Translations under genes and position numbers: made by a program
Notes under the pieces: generated by a model
Seen by the model: the letters and a program-made list of their open reading frames with translations, nothing else
The model's database searches: none
What the model was told of the DNA's origin: nothing
Origin: Oscillospiraceae bacterium
GTDB taxonomy: Bacteria; Bacillota; Clostridia; Oscillospirales; Oscillospiraceae
Assembly: GCA_020866945.1 (NCBI GenBank)
Contig: JAJBVW010000175.1
Coordinates: 1-5,535 of the forward strand
Direction of reading: 5' to 3'
Length of the DNA: 5,535 nt
In this document: piece by piece, positions 1-5,535 of the stretch
Layout: each line of letters begins with the position of its first letter
Numbering within the stretch: position 1 is the first letter of the stretch

Positions 1-176
1 CCATGACCGACGGCATCCCGCCGGGGGAGGTGTACGCCGCCGTGCTGAACTCCCGCGCCGTCATGGAGCGCAGCGCCGCCGCGGCGGGCAAGGCAAGGCT
101 CACCGTGAACGTCCGCACCGACCAGGTGCTGCGGGCCAGGGAAATCATTGCCACCGCGAAGGGCAGAGTTTTATAA
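1..176 (+). CDS. 3' end of an unrecognised protein (partial)
   Basis: An open frame runs from the left edge to a TAA at 174-176 and encodes at least 57 residues, starting at the ATG at position 3 or, more likely, further upstream outside the window. The visible part is Ala/Arg-rich. It looks like a long helix (PGEVYAAVLNSRAVMER), then a strand (RLTVNV), then a helix (QVLRAREIIATAKG), which could be the end of a small alpha/beta domain. I do not recognise the family and assign no function. Codons end mostly in G or C, as in rarA and nth, which supports real coding in this frame. The gene converges on rarA with only 2 bases between the two stop codons, so any terminator must lie inside coding sequence. 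Whether ATG 3 is the true start cannot be judged, because the upstream sequence is missing. Confidence 0.6.
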   Translation, partial: MTDGIPPGEVYAAVLNSRAVMERSAAAAGKARLTVNVRTDQVLRAREIIATAKGRVL

Positions 177-178
177 GC

Positions 179-1444
179 TCAGCCCTGGCCCTTGACCAGA
201 TCCCAGTATTTTTTGGCGGCCTGCTCGGTTTTGTTGTCTCCGTATTCGTAATAGCGGGCGTTTTTCAGGGTGTCCGGCAGGTATTGCTGCTGCACCCAGC
301 GGTTCGGGTAGTTGTGCGGGTAAAGATAGCCCTGCTCCCGCTCAAAGCCGGTGCCGTCCGCGTGGACGTTTTGCAGATGCCGGGGAATGGGGCCGGCCTT
401 CCCGGCCCGCACGTCCGCCATGGCCTGGTCGATGGCCATGCAGCCGGTGTTGGATTTGGGGCAGGTCGCGAGGAATATGACCGCCTCCGCCAGAGGCAGC
501 CGCGCCTCCGGCAGGCCGAGCTGTAGGGCGGAGTCCACGCAGGCCTTTACAATGGGAACGGCCAGCGGGTAGGCGAGGCCAATGTCCTCGCTCGCGGAGC
601 ATAAAATCCGCCGGCAGGCTCCCAGCAGGTCGCCGGTTTCCAAAAAACGGGCCAGATAGTGAACGGCGGCGTCCGGGTCGGAGCCGCGCATGGATTTCAT
701 CAGGGCGGAGAGGATGTCGAAATGCTCGTCTCCGTCCCGGTCATAGCGCATGGCGCTGCGCTGGGTGACGGCCCTCGCGTCCTCCATGGTGAACAGCAGG
801 CCCTCCGCTCCGGGCCGGGCGGTGCTGTATAAAAGCTCCAGGGTGTTCAGGCTTTTCCTGGCGTCCCCGCCGCAGGCGGAGGCGATATAGTCGAGCACCC
901 CGTCCTCCAGGTCTATGGAGACATCATCCCGCTCCGACAGGAGCCGGAGCACTCGCTCCATGGCCTTTTTCACGTCCTCCGCCGTCAGGGGTTTGAACTC
1001 AAACACCGTGCTGCGGGACAATATGGCGTTGAATACGCAGAAATAGGGATTTTCCGTGGTGGCGGCAATCAGGGTTATCTTGCCGTTTTCGATGAACTCC
1101 AGCAGGGACTGCTGCTGCTTTTTGTTGAAGTATTGTATCTCGTCCAGATACAGCAGCACGCCCTCCGGGGCCAGCAGGGTGTCCAAATCCTGAATGATGG
1201 CCTTGATGTCTGCGAGGCCCGCCGTGGTGGCGTTCAGCCGACGGAGAGGCCGGTTGGTGCGCCGGGCGATGATGCTGGCCACTGTGGTCTTCCCCGTGCC
1301 GGAGGGGCCATAAAATATCATGTTGGGAATATGCCCGCTGTCCGCAATGCGGCGCAGCATCCCGTCCGGCCCCAGAATATGAGCCTGCCCCGTCACCTCG
1401 TCCAGCTCCTGCGGCCGAAATTCATCCGCCAAAGGCCGATACAT
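179..1444 (-). CDS. rarA: Replication-associated recombination protein A (RarA/MgsA), AAA+ ATPase
   Basis: RarA is a cytoplasmic clamp-loader-like ATPase, related to yeast Mgs1 and human WRNIP1, that acts at stalled or broken replication forks. The protein has 421 residues, close to the usual family length. Visible motifs are Walker A GPSGTGKT (46-53), Walker B LLYLDEI (97-103), sensor 1 in AATTENP (127-133), a likely arginine finger in LSRS (142-145) and sensor 2 in GGDARKSLN (192-200). The C-terminal half contains the helical tetramerisation region (DILSALMKSMRGSDPDAA) and the PKSN and YPHNYPN family blocks. The chosen start is ATG 1444, 8 bases after AAAGGAGG. The in-frame GTG at 1453-1451 overlaps that ribosome binding site and is unlikely. 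Walker B continues as DEIQYF; as I recall, DEIHRF is commoner in the family. The gene lies 42 bases after mcrC on the same strand, with no promoter or terminator visible between them, so cotranscription is likely but inferred. Confidence 0.95.
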   Translation of the reverse strand: MYRPLADEFRPQELDEVTGQAHILGPDGMLRRIADSGHIPNMIFYGPSGTGKTTVASIIARRTNRPLRRLNATTAGLADIKAIIQDLDTLLAPEGVLLYLDEIQYFNKKQQQSLLEFIENGKITLIAATTENPYFCVFNAILSRSTVFEFKPLTAEDVKKAMERVLRLLSERDDVSIDLEDGVLDYIASACGGDARKSLNTLELLYSTARPGAEGLLFTMEDARAVTQRSAMRYDRDGDEHFDILSALMKSMRGSDPDAAVHYLARFLETGDLLGACRRILCSASEDIGLAYPLAVPIVKACVDSALQLGLPEARLPLAEAVIFLATCPKSNTGCMAIDQAMADVRAGKAGPIPRHLQNVHADGTGFEREQGYLYPHNYPNRWVQQQYLPDTLKNARYYEYGDNKTEQAAKKYWDLVKGQG

Positions 1445-1452
1445 CGACGGCA

Positions 1453-1460
1453 CCTCCTTT
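1453..1460 (-). promoter_or_regulatory. rarA ribosome binding site (decides the start)
   Basis: The minus strand reads AAAGGAGG, a near-perfect Shine-Dalgarno sequence, followed by 8 bases and then ATG 1444. A longer frame could begin at GTG 1453-1451, but its G is the last G of this motif, leaving no spacer. The ATG is therefore the better start, shortening the protein by three residues. Confidence 0.85.
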
Positions 1461-1486
1461 TTATAGGATAATCGAATTGTTTTAGT

Positions 1487-2527
1487 CTATGCTATGCCGA
1501 AAAAATCCTCGGCAATTCCATTAAGCTGGGCCGCAATCTGGGAAAAATCACAGCCCAAGTCCAGGGTTCGTACATCTATGCGGTTTCCGCTCATGTGATA
1601 GCTGTTGTCTGGCTGGAGCGGCTCGTCCGTCCGGGCGTACAGCAAAAGCCCGGAGACGATGTGAGGCATTCCGGCCAGAGAAGCCTCCTTGTTCTTCACA
1701 TAGGCGAATATCTGATACAGATGGCCGGAGCGCAGGGTTTGTATGTCGTAGTGGGTCAGCATGGTGCGGGCGTAATATTTCGCGTCGATAATCAGCACCT
1801 TGTCCTGATAGGAGAGGGTGACGTCGCTCTGCATAACAGGCAGCAGAGCACGACTGTCCCCGTCCAAGGCCCAAGGTATCTGCAATGCTGCGGCGTGAAG
1901 CTGGGGAAACTCCTGCCTGTAATAGGCGAGAATAAACCTTTCATACAGCCGGCACATCCGCTGTTCGTCCAGAAAATCCATCAGCCGGGTGGTGCCGTCG
2001 GAATTTGTTTGCAGCAGACCCTTTATCACCAGATAGCACACGGAAACCAGCATCCGATAGGTCTGGCAGCTTCGGTCGTAAGGGAGATTCCAGCGGATAG
2101 CGGAAGGCTCCATCGTCTCTACATCCCCAAAATACTCCAGAAGCCTTCGCAGCTCCCTTTTGCGGGCCTTAGAGATGTTGGAGCGCAGAAGTAGCTCCAT
2201 GGTGGTTTTAATAATGCGGTTTTCATATGCGTTCAGGGAAAATTCATCGTAGGTGCATACCATTTGCCGGCGAAGCATGGTCTGGGATTTTATGGACTCG
2301 GAAACCTCAAGTTTCCCCCGCAGAGAGGACAGCGGCTCCTGGGTTTGTATATACGCCCGCCGAAGGCCACGCTTGATTTGGGCGGACACGCCCTTGGATA
2401 AAATGGCCGCGCACAGCTCGGCTACGTTCTCAAAGGGTTCTGTGGCCACATTTTTATAGCCCTGCTGGGTCAGCGTCTGAAAGGCGTAGGAGAGCATATA
2501 GTAGATATTCTGTACCGGGATGCTCAT
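1487..2527 (-). CDS. mcrC: McrC, nuclease subunit of the McrBC type IV restriction system
   Basis: McrC is the endonuclease partner of McrB. In the characterised system it binds the McrB hexameric motor, stimulates nucleotide hydrolysis and cuts DNA near modified cytosines. The protein has 346 residues. The N-terminal region (about 1-130) opens with IPVQNIYYMLSYAF and contains LRGKLE (69-74), both typical of McrC family proteins. The C-terminal part carries a PD-(D/E)XK nuclease core: LYERF (194-198) with E196, QSDVTL (233-238) with D235, IIDAKYY (246-252) with D248 and K250, and LYQIFAYV (270-277) with Q272. The catalytic residues look intact. The ATG overlaps the mcrB stop as ATGA, and only a weak ribosome binding site is visible, so translation is probably coupled to mcrB. 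A longer frame from TTG 2557 would start inside mcrB and is less likely. A sampled stretch of its 5' half is about 47-50% GC, lower than rarA or nth. Confidence 0.93.
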   Translation of the reverse strand: MSIPVQNIYYMLSYAFQTLTQQGYKNVATEPFENVAELCAAILSKGVSAQIKRGLRRAYIQTQEPLSSLRGKLEVSESIKSQTMLRRQMVCTYDEFSLNAYENRIIKTTMELLLRSNISKARKRELRRLLEYFGDVETMEPSAIRWNLPYDRSCQTYRMLVSVCYLVIKGLLQTNSDGTTRLMDFLDEQRMCRLYERFILAYYRQEFPQLHAAALQIPWALDGDSRALLPVMQSDVTLSYQDKVLIIDAKYYARTMLTHYDIQTLRSGHLYQIFAYVKNKEASLAGMPHIVSGLLLYARTDEPLQPDNSYHMSGNRIDVRTLDLGCDFSQIAAQLNGIAEDFFGIA

Positions 2528-4695
2528 TGGATGGCGTCCCGGAGCCGACTGCTCCAACCTTGTACCTTGGACGGCTCGTCAAACCAGTATTCCCGCAGAA
2601 GAGGTATCAGCTCATAGTTTACAATCTCCCGCAGGGTCTGGGCTGTCACTTCCGCCGGGGTTAAGCCGCAAAAATAGCTGTGGCCTATGCAAAAGCCCTC
2701 GCCCAATGCTTCGTCGTCGGCGATGGCCTGGTTCAGTCTCTCCACGCAGGCGATGAGCCGGTCAAATTTCACACTGTCAAGCCCGGCCTGGTACGCCCGG
2801 AAGCCCTCTGTGTCAAACCCGGCTCCCATATCGAAAAAGGAGAAGCGGCGGCGCAGGGCGTAGTCCAGCATAGCCAGGCTTCGGTCGGCGGTGTTCATGG
2901 TGCCGATGATATAGACATTTCCCGGTACGGAGAATTTCTCGTTGGAATAAAGAAGCTGGAGGGGGATGTCCCGCTTGTCGTTTTCAATCAGCATGAACAG
3001 CTCGCCGAAAATCTTGCTCAGGTTTCCCCGATTTATCTCGTCGATGATGAAAAAGTAGACATTCGCTCTGTCCGCCTCGGCGGTTTTGCAGAAGTGATAG
3101 AACACACCCTTTCGCAGTTCAAACCCGGTCTCTGACGGGCGGAAGCCCATGATAAAATCCTCATAGGAATAGCTTTGGTGAAACTGCACCATCATTACCC
3201 GCTCCGGGATTTCGGCCCCTATCAGGGAATAGGCCAGCTTCCTGGCTGCGTAGGTCTTTCCCACGCCGGGCGCGCCCTGGAGAATGACGTTCTTTTTCCG
3301 CCCCAGCAAGCCCGTTAAGGTCTCGTAATCCTCTCGGCTCATGTATACGTCGGACAGGAAGCTGTCTATGCCGTAGACGGGGTATGTAATCTCCTGCTCC
3401 TCGCCGTCGTCCGCCTCCTCCGGGGCGAAAAGGGCGTTTAGCTTTTTTACATAGTCCGTATAGGGGGTGATGTCGGTTAATATTTTCGTGATGGCTGATC
3501 CAGGGTGTTCCCATTTGCCTTTATGTGTCCATCGTACCTGGCGGATATTTTTATAGTAATCGCGAGTTGCATCAAATTCATAATCTGATTCCACAACGCC
3601 TCTACCGACTATAAGGTGCAATCCCTTTTTAGCGAATACAATATCGCCGGGTTCCATTTCGCGTACAAACTGCCATGTCGCAAGAGCGGTGTGTGTGCCG
3701 GAGTTGTTGAGATTATAGCACTCTTTTATCTTCTGTCTCATTTCCTCCTTGCTAGCGAATTTCCTCAGATCTCCAATATCGCCCCATCCAAGAGCCATAA
3801 TTCCAGCATTGTAAAACTCATCCCAATTTGCAGATCCGTCGCCGGGGGAGTAGATCCAGTAATGGACGGTCTCTGCTCCGTCGTCGGCCATGACGGCGCC
3901 CTTGGGGCTTTGTTGCAGGCGCAGCTTGTCGGCCTTTTTCTCGTCGTTGACCTGCTGGGAAAGCACCCAGGCCGCGTAGCTCAGCTCCAGGAAATTTTTC
4001 AGATCGCTGGCGTCGCTTTGCAGGTAGGCCCGCAGTCCTTCCGCAATCTCGAAATACGCTGCTGCAGAGATTTTGTCCTCCACGGCGGGGAGGGACTGCA
4101 CCACCTCCGCCGGAATTTGCCCGGAAGAATAGATGTACCACTCGCTCCGACTGTCCAGGTTCAGATAGGTGTCCGGCGCAATCCAATATAGGCCCATGGT
4201 AATCTTGCTGTTGCCGTTGCCCTTTTTGTGAATGACCAGGTCGAATAGATGGGACAGATCCTCCTTGTTTGCTGGGGCGGGGTTGCCCGCGTAGCGCAGA
4301 GCGGCCTCGAAAAAGTCCCACAGTTCGTCAATGTCTCGCTCCCCTCGATTGCCCACAAAGTAGTAGAAGGTGGCGTTTTGCGGGTTTAAAACCGGCACGC
4401 TGTCAAAGGAGACGGGAACGGGTGCGTCGATGGACAAAATTTCCTTCACGGCTTCGACGATTTTCAGCCGATTGGCCGGACGCATAGAGGTTTTGTTGAA
4501 AAGCCCGAAAAAGGTAAAGGGGTCGATGTCTACGATAGCGTTATCCCGCTCAAGGGTGGGGAGATTCAGCTCTGCCTGCTGGAAAATACGCCGTATATCG
4601 GAGATAAGGGCCTCACGGTTTCCCTTGTAGGTCAGTAGTTTGTCGGCGACCTCACGATAGAAAACGACCCAGTCAAATTGCTTTGCATCCTGCAT
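2524..4695 (-). CDS. mcrB: McrB-type AAA+ motor with internal EVE domain, modified-DNA restriction
   Basis: McrB is the DNA-recognition and motor subunit of McrBC. Characterised McrB is a GTP-driven AAA+ hexamer that finds modified DNA and translocates to activate McrC. This protein has 723 residues. Residues 1 to about 250 form an N-terminal region I cannot name, containing a WIAPDTYLNLDSRS block (171-184). Residues about 277-403 form an EVE (PUA/YTH-like) domain, shown by YWIYSPGDG, WDEFY, GWGDIGDLRKF and PGDIVFAKKG. An acidic linker (about 423-436) follows. The AAA+ module has Walker A GAPGVGKT (474-481), Walker B FFIIDEINRGN (548-558), the McrB signature GTMNTADRS (598-606) and arginines in LRRRF (614-618). 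ATG 4695 is preferred over GTG 4701 because AAAGGAG lies 9 bases before the ATG. The EVE-coding segment is markedly AT-richer than the rest. The exact modified base recognised cannot be read from sequence. Confidence 0.93.
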   Translation of the reverse strand: MQDAKQFDWVVFYREVADKLLTYKGNREALISDIRRIFQQAELNLPTLERDNAIVDIDPFTFFGLFNKTSMRPANRLKIVEAVKEILSIDAPVPVSFDSVPVLNPQNATFYYFVGNRGERDIDELWDFFEAALRYAGNPAPANKEDLSHLFDLVIHKKGNGNSKITMGLYWIAPDTYLNLDSRSEWYIYSSGQIPAEVVQSLPAVEDKISAAAYFEIAEGLRAYLQSDASDLKNFLELSYAAWVLSQQVNDEKKADKLRLQQSPKGAVMADDGAETVHYWIYSPGDGSANWDEFYNAGIMALGWGDIGDLRKFASKEEMRQKIKECYNLNNSGTHTALATWQFVREMEPGDIVFAKKGLHLIVGRGVVESDYEFDATRDYYKNIRQVRWTHKGKWEHPGSAITKILTDITPYTDYVKKLNALFAPEEADDGEEQEITYPVYGIDSFLSDVYMSREDYETLTGLLGRKKNVILQGAPGVGKTYAARKLAYSLIGAEIPERVMMVQFHQSYSYEDFIMGFRPSETGFELRKGVFYHFCKTAEADRANVYFFIIDEINRGNLSKIFGELFMLIENDKRDIPLQLLYSNEKFSVPGNVYIIGTMNTADRSLAMLDYALRRRFSFFDMGAGFDTEGFRAYQAGLDSVKFDRLIACVERLNQAIADDEALGEGFCIGHSYFCGLTPAEVTAQTLREIVNYELIPLLREYWFDEPSKVQGWSSRLRDAIQ
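3481..3840. other. AT-rich segment of mcrB matching the EVE domain
   Basis: Hand counts give about 44% GC over these 360 bases, against about 61% in the 180 bases at 3841-4020 and 55% in the 180 bases at 3301-3480. The mcrB reading frame stays open throughout. Codons here are often GGA, GCT, ATT, GTA, ATA and AGA, whereas neighbouring parts favour G/C-ending codons. The right-hand edge near 3840 is sharp; the left-hand edge near 3440-3480 is more gradual. The segment corresponds to residues about 286-406, almost exactly the EVE domain. The simplest reading is import of this domain by recombination from a lower-GC donor. Confidence 0.75.
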
Positions 4696-4704
4696 CGGCA
4701 CACT

Positions 4705-4711
4705 CTCCTTT
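4705..4711 (-). promoter_or_regulatory. mcrB ribosome binding site (decides the start)
   Basis: The minus strand reads AAAGGAG, followed by 9 bases and then ATG 4695. The alternative GTG at 4701-4699 lies only 3 bases after the motif, too close for normal initiation. The ATG is therefore preferred, giving 723 rather than 725 residues. Confidence 0.75.
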
Positions 4712-4726
4712 GACGATACTTCTTAA

Positions 4727-4755
4727 ATTATATAAAAACTGCTTGGAATTTGCAA
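4727..4755 (-). promoter_or_regulatory. Predicted sigma-A-type promoter of mcrB-mcrC(-rarA)
   Basis: On the minus strand a -35 box TTGCAA (4755-4750) and a perfect -10 box TATAAT (4732-4727) are separated by 17 bases. Transcription would start near 4720, leaving a leader of about 25 bases that contains the ribosome binding site. This is the best promoter seen in the window. It is the only clear candidate for the three minus-strand genes. Its upstream half overlaps the predicted nth promoter. Confidence 0.75.
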
Positions 4756-4771
4756 CTGTCCGTGGTAAGAT
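4743..4771 (+). promoter_or_regulatory. Predicted promoter of nth with extended -10
   Basis: A -35 box TTGGAA (4743-4748) and a -10 box TAAGAT (4766-4771) are separated by 17 bases. Each box matches the sigma-A consensus at four of six positions. TG at 4763-4764 supplies an extended -10 element. Transcription would start near 4778. The promoter overlaps the divergent mcrB promoter by 13 bases, so both cannot be occupied by RNA polymerase at once. Confidence 0.55.
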
Positions 4772-4777
4772 TTCTTT

Positions 4778-4790
4778 TGGACGCTGTCCA
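4778..4790 (+). repeat. Short inverted repeat at the predicted nth transcript start
   Basis: TGGAC-GCT-GTCCA is a perfect 5-base stem with a 3-base loop. It begins at about the predicted nth transcription start. CTGTCC also occurs at 4756-4761 as well as in the right arm (4784-4789), on both sides of the -10 box. It could be an operator or a 5' mRNA hairpin, but a repeat this short may be chance. There is no U tract, so it is not a typical intrinsic terminator. Confidence 0.35.
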
Positions 4791-4820
4791 TACTACAGAG
4801 AGAAAGGGCGTAAGATACAT

Positions 4821-5468
4821 ATGCGGACGCCAGAGCAGGTGCGGGGGATATTGGAGGGGCTGGCGCGGGAATATCCGCTGGCCGACTGTACGCTGAACCA
4901 TACGGAGGCGTGGGAGCTGCTGGTGCAGGTGCGCCTCGCAGCCCAGTGTACGGACGAGCGGGTGAACAAAATCTCCCCGGCGCTGTTTCAGCGCTTTCCC
5001 AGCGCGGAGGTCATGGCCCAGGCCACGGCGGAGGAGGTGGAGCCGTATATCCACTCCTGCGGCTTTTACCACGGCAAGGCCAGGGACATCGTGGGGGCCG
5101 CCAAAATGCTGGTGGAGGACTTCGGCGGCGTGGTGCCGGACAATATGGAGGATTTATTGAAGCTCCCCGGTGTGGGCCGCAAAAGCGCCAACCTCATCCT
5201 GGGGGACGTATACCACAAGCCGGGAAGCGTGGTGGTGGACACCCACTGCATCCGCCTGTCCAACCGGCTGGGGCTGGTGGATGACATGAAGGATCCGGCC
5301 AAGATAGAGACCGCCCTCCGGGCCATCCTTCCACCGGAGGAATGCTCCGATTTCTGCCACCGCGTCGTCTACCATGGCCGCGCCGTATGCAGCGCCAGAG
5401 CGCCGAAGTGCGAGCGCTGCTGCGTGCGGGATTTTTGCCAGACCTATGAGGCGCGAGACGGCGAATAA
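4821..5468 (+). CDS. nth: Endonuclease III, DNA glycosylase/AP lyase
   Basis: Nth starts base excision repair by removing oxidised pyrimidines and then cutting the strand at the abasic site by beta-elimination. The protein has 215 residues, close to the E. coli enzyme (211). The helix-hairpin-helix is LPGVGRKSAN (115-124), with catalytic lysine K121. The catalytic aspartate is D140 in VVVDTH. The [4Fe-4S] cluster ligands are C190, C197, C200 and C206, in the family spacing C-X6-C-X2-C-X5-C. The N-terminal block LLVQVRLAAQCTDERVN (33-49) is also typical. All key residues are present, so the enzyme should be active. ATG 4821 follows an AAAGGG motif at a rather long distance of about 12 bases. 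The frame stays open further upstream, but no credible start lies there and the family homology begins near residue 1. The gene is divergent from mcrB and is followed closely by another plus-strand gene. Confidence 0.96.
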   Translation: MRTPEQVRGILEGLAREYPLADCTLNHTEAWELLVQVRLAAQCTDERVNKISPALFQRFPSAEVMAQATAEEVEPYIHSCGFYHGKARDIVGAAKMLVEDFGGVVPDNMEDLLKLPGVGRKSANLILGDVYHKPGSVVVDTHCIRLSNRLGLVDDMKDPAKIETALRAILPPEECSDFCHRVVYHGRAVCSARAPKCERCCVRDFCQTYEARDGE

Positions 5469-5477
5469 CACACAGAG

Positions 5478-5483
5478 AAAGGA
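5478..5483 (+). promoter_or_regulatory. Ribosome binding site of the gene after nth
   Basis: AAAGGA lies 11 bases before ATG 5495, in the short gap after the nth stop. It supports a real start there and an operon with nth. The spacing is slightly long, as it is for nth itself. Confidence 0.55.
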
Positions 5484-5494
5484 TTTTTACATAG

Positions 5495-5535
5495 ATGCTT
5501 CTGACCTTTGAGGGGATTGAGAATTTTCGGGCTAT
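5495..5535 (+). CDS. 5' end of a gene, possibly tyrosine-phosphatase family (partial)
   Basis: ATG 5495 follows a ribosome binding site and opens a frame that runs off the window. Only 13 residues are visible: MLLTFEGIENFRA. The ENFRA stretch resembles the NFRDLGGY-like block near the N-terminus of bacterial tyrosine/serine phosphatases of the Y_phosphatase3 type. The match is too short to be firm, and the catalytic cysteine motif would lie outside the window. The start is 26 bases after the nth stop, with no terminator between, so the two genes are probably cotranscribed. The existence of a gene here is much surer than its identity. Confidence 0.45.
   Translation, partial: MLLTFEGIENFRA

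Noticed and set aside
1445..1453. Start of rarA at GTG 1453.
   Set aside because: The GTG overlaps the AAAGGAGG ribosome binding site itself. ATG 1444 is 8 bases downstream of it and fits the family N-terminus.
1461..1468. TATAAA on the minus strand just before rarA, as a -10 promoter box.
   Set aside because: It lies directly against the ribosome binding site, so transcription would start inside or after it, and no good -35 box lies at the right distance.
1595..2194. A 199-residue plus-strand open frame inside mcrC.
   Set aside because: No recognisable protein features and no ribosome binding site; it is antisense to the McrC nuclease core.
2528..2557. Start of mcrC at TTG 2557, ten residues longer.
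   Set aside because: It lies inside mcrB with no ribosome binding site, and family similarity starts at MSIPVQNIYY with the ATGA overlap.
4683..4820. N-terminal extension of nth from TTG 4683 (261 residues).
   Set aside because: It would cross the divergent promoter region and the mcrB start. The known family begins near ATG 4821, so the extra frame is open by chance.
4728..5471. Long minus-strand open frames opposite nth.
   Set aside because: They are shadows of GC-rich nth coding sequence, which has every catalytic and iron-sulfur residue in its own frame.
4797..5497. Similar leaders before nth and the next gene (ACAGAGAGAAAGG and ACAGAGAAAGG).
   Set aside because: Purine-rich ribosome binding regions often look alike. 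The shared stretch is too short to claim a repeat or shared control.

Overview
The window carries a compact type IV restriction module (mcrB-mcrC) set between two DNA-maintenance genes, rarA and nth. The likely host is a fairly GC-rich member of Clostridia, perhaps Oscillospiraceae. The clues are strong AGGAGG-type ribosome binding sites, the character of the RarA, Nth and McrC proteins, and GC of roughly 60-70% in sampled stretches of rarA and nth. This assignment is an inference, not a database match.

Layout from left to right. Positions 1-176 (+) hold the 3' end of an unrecognised Ala-rich gene. Its stop lies 2 bases from the stop of the convergent gene rarA. On the minus strand, read from right to left, come mcrB (2524-4695), mcrC (1487-2527, overlapping mcrB by ATGA) and rarA (179-1444, 42 bases after mcrC). 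All three face the same way, with no visible terminator between them, so they may be one transcript. A 125-base divergent region (4696-4820) holds a good promoter for mcrB and a plausible, overlapping one for nth. On the plus strand, nth (4821-5468) encodes endonuclease III. It is followed 26 bases later by the first 13 codons of another gene, possibly a tyrosine-phosphatase family protein.

How the genes work together. McrB is an AAA+ motor carrying an EVE-type (PUA/YTH-like) reader domain, and McrC is its PD-(D/E)XK nuclease partner. Together they should cut DNA carrying modified bases, such as that of modified phages. RarA acts at stalled or broken replication forks, and Nth removes oxidised pyrimidines. 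The repair genes are probably ordinary host genes and mcrBC a later insertion, but rarA may now depend on mcrBC transcription.

The most notable signal is inside mcrB. The segment encoding the EVE domain (about 3481-3840) is about 44% GC, against 61% and 55% in the flanking 180 bases on each side. Its codons end in A or T much more often. This points to a swap of the DNA-recognition domain within an otherwise continuous gene. I see no tRNA, rRNA, CRISPR array, insertion sequence or attachment site.
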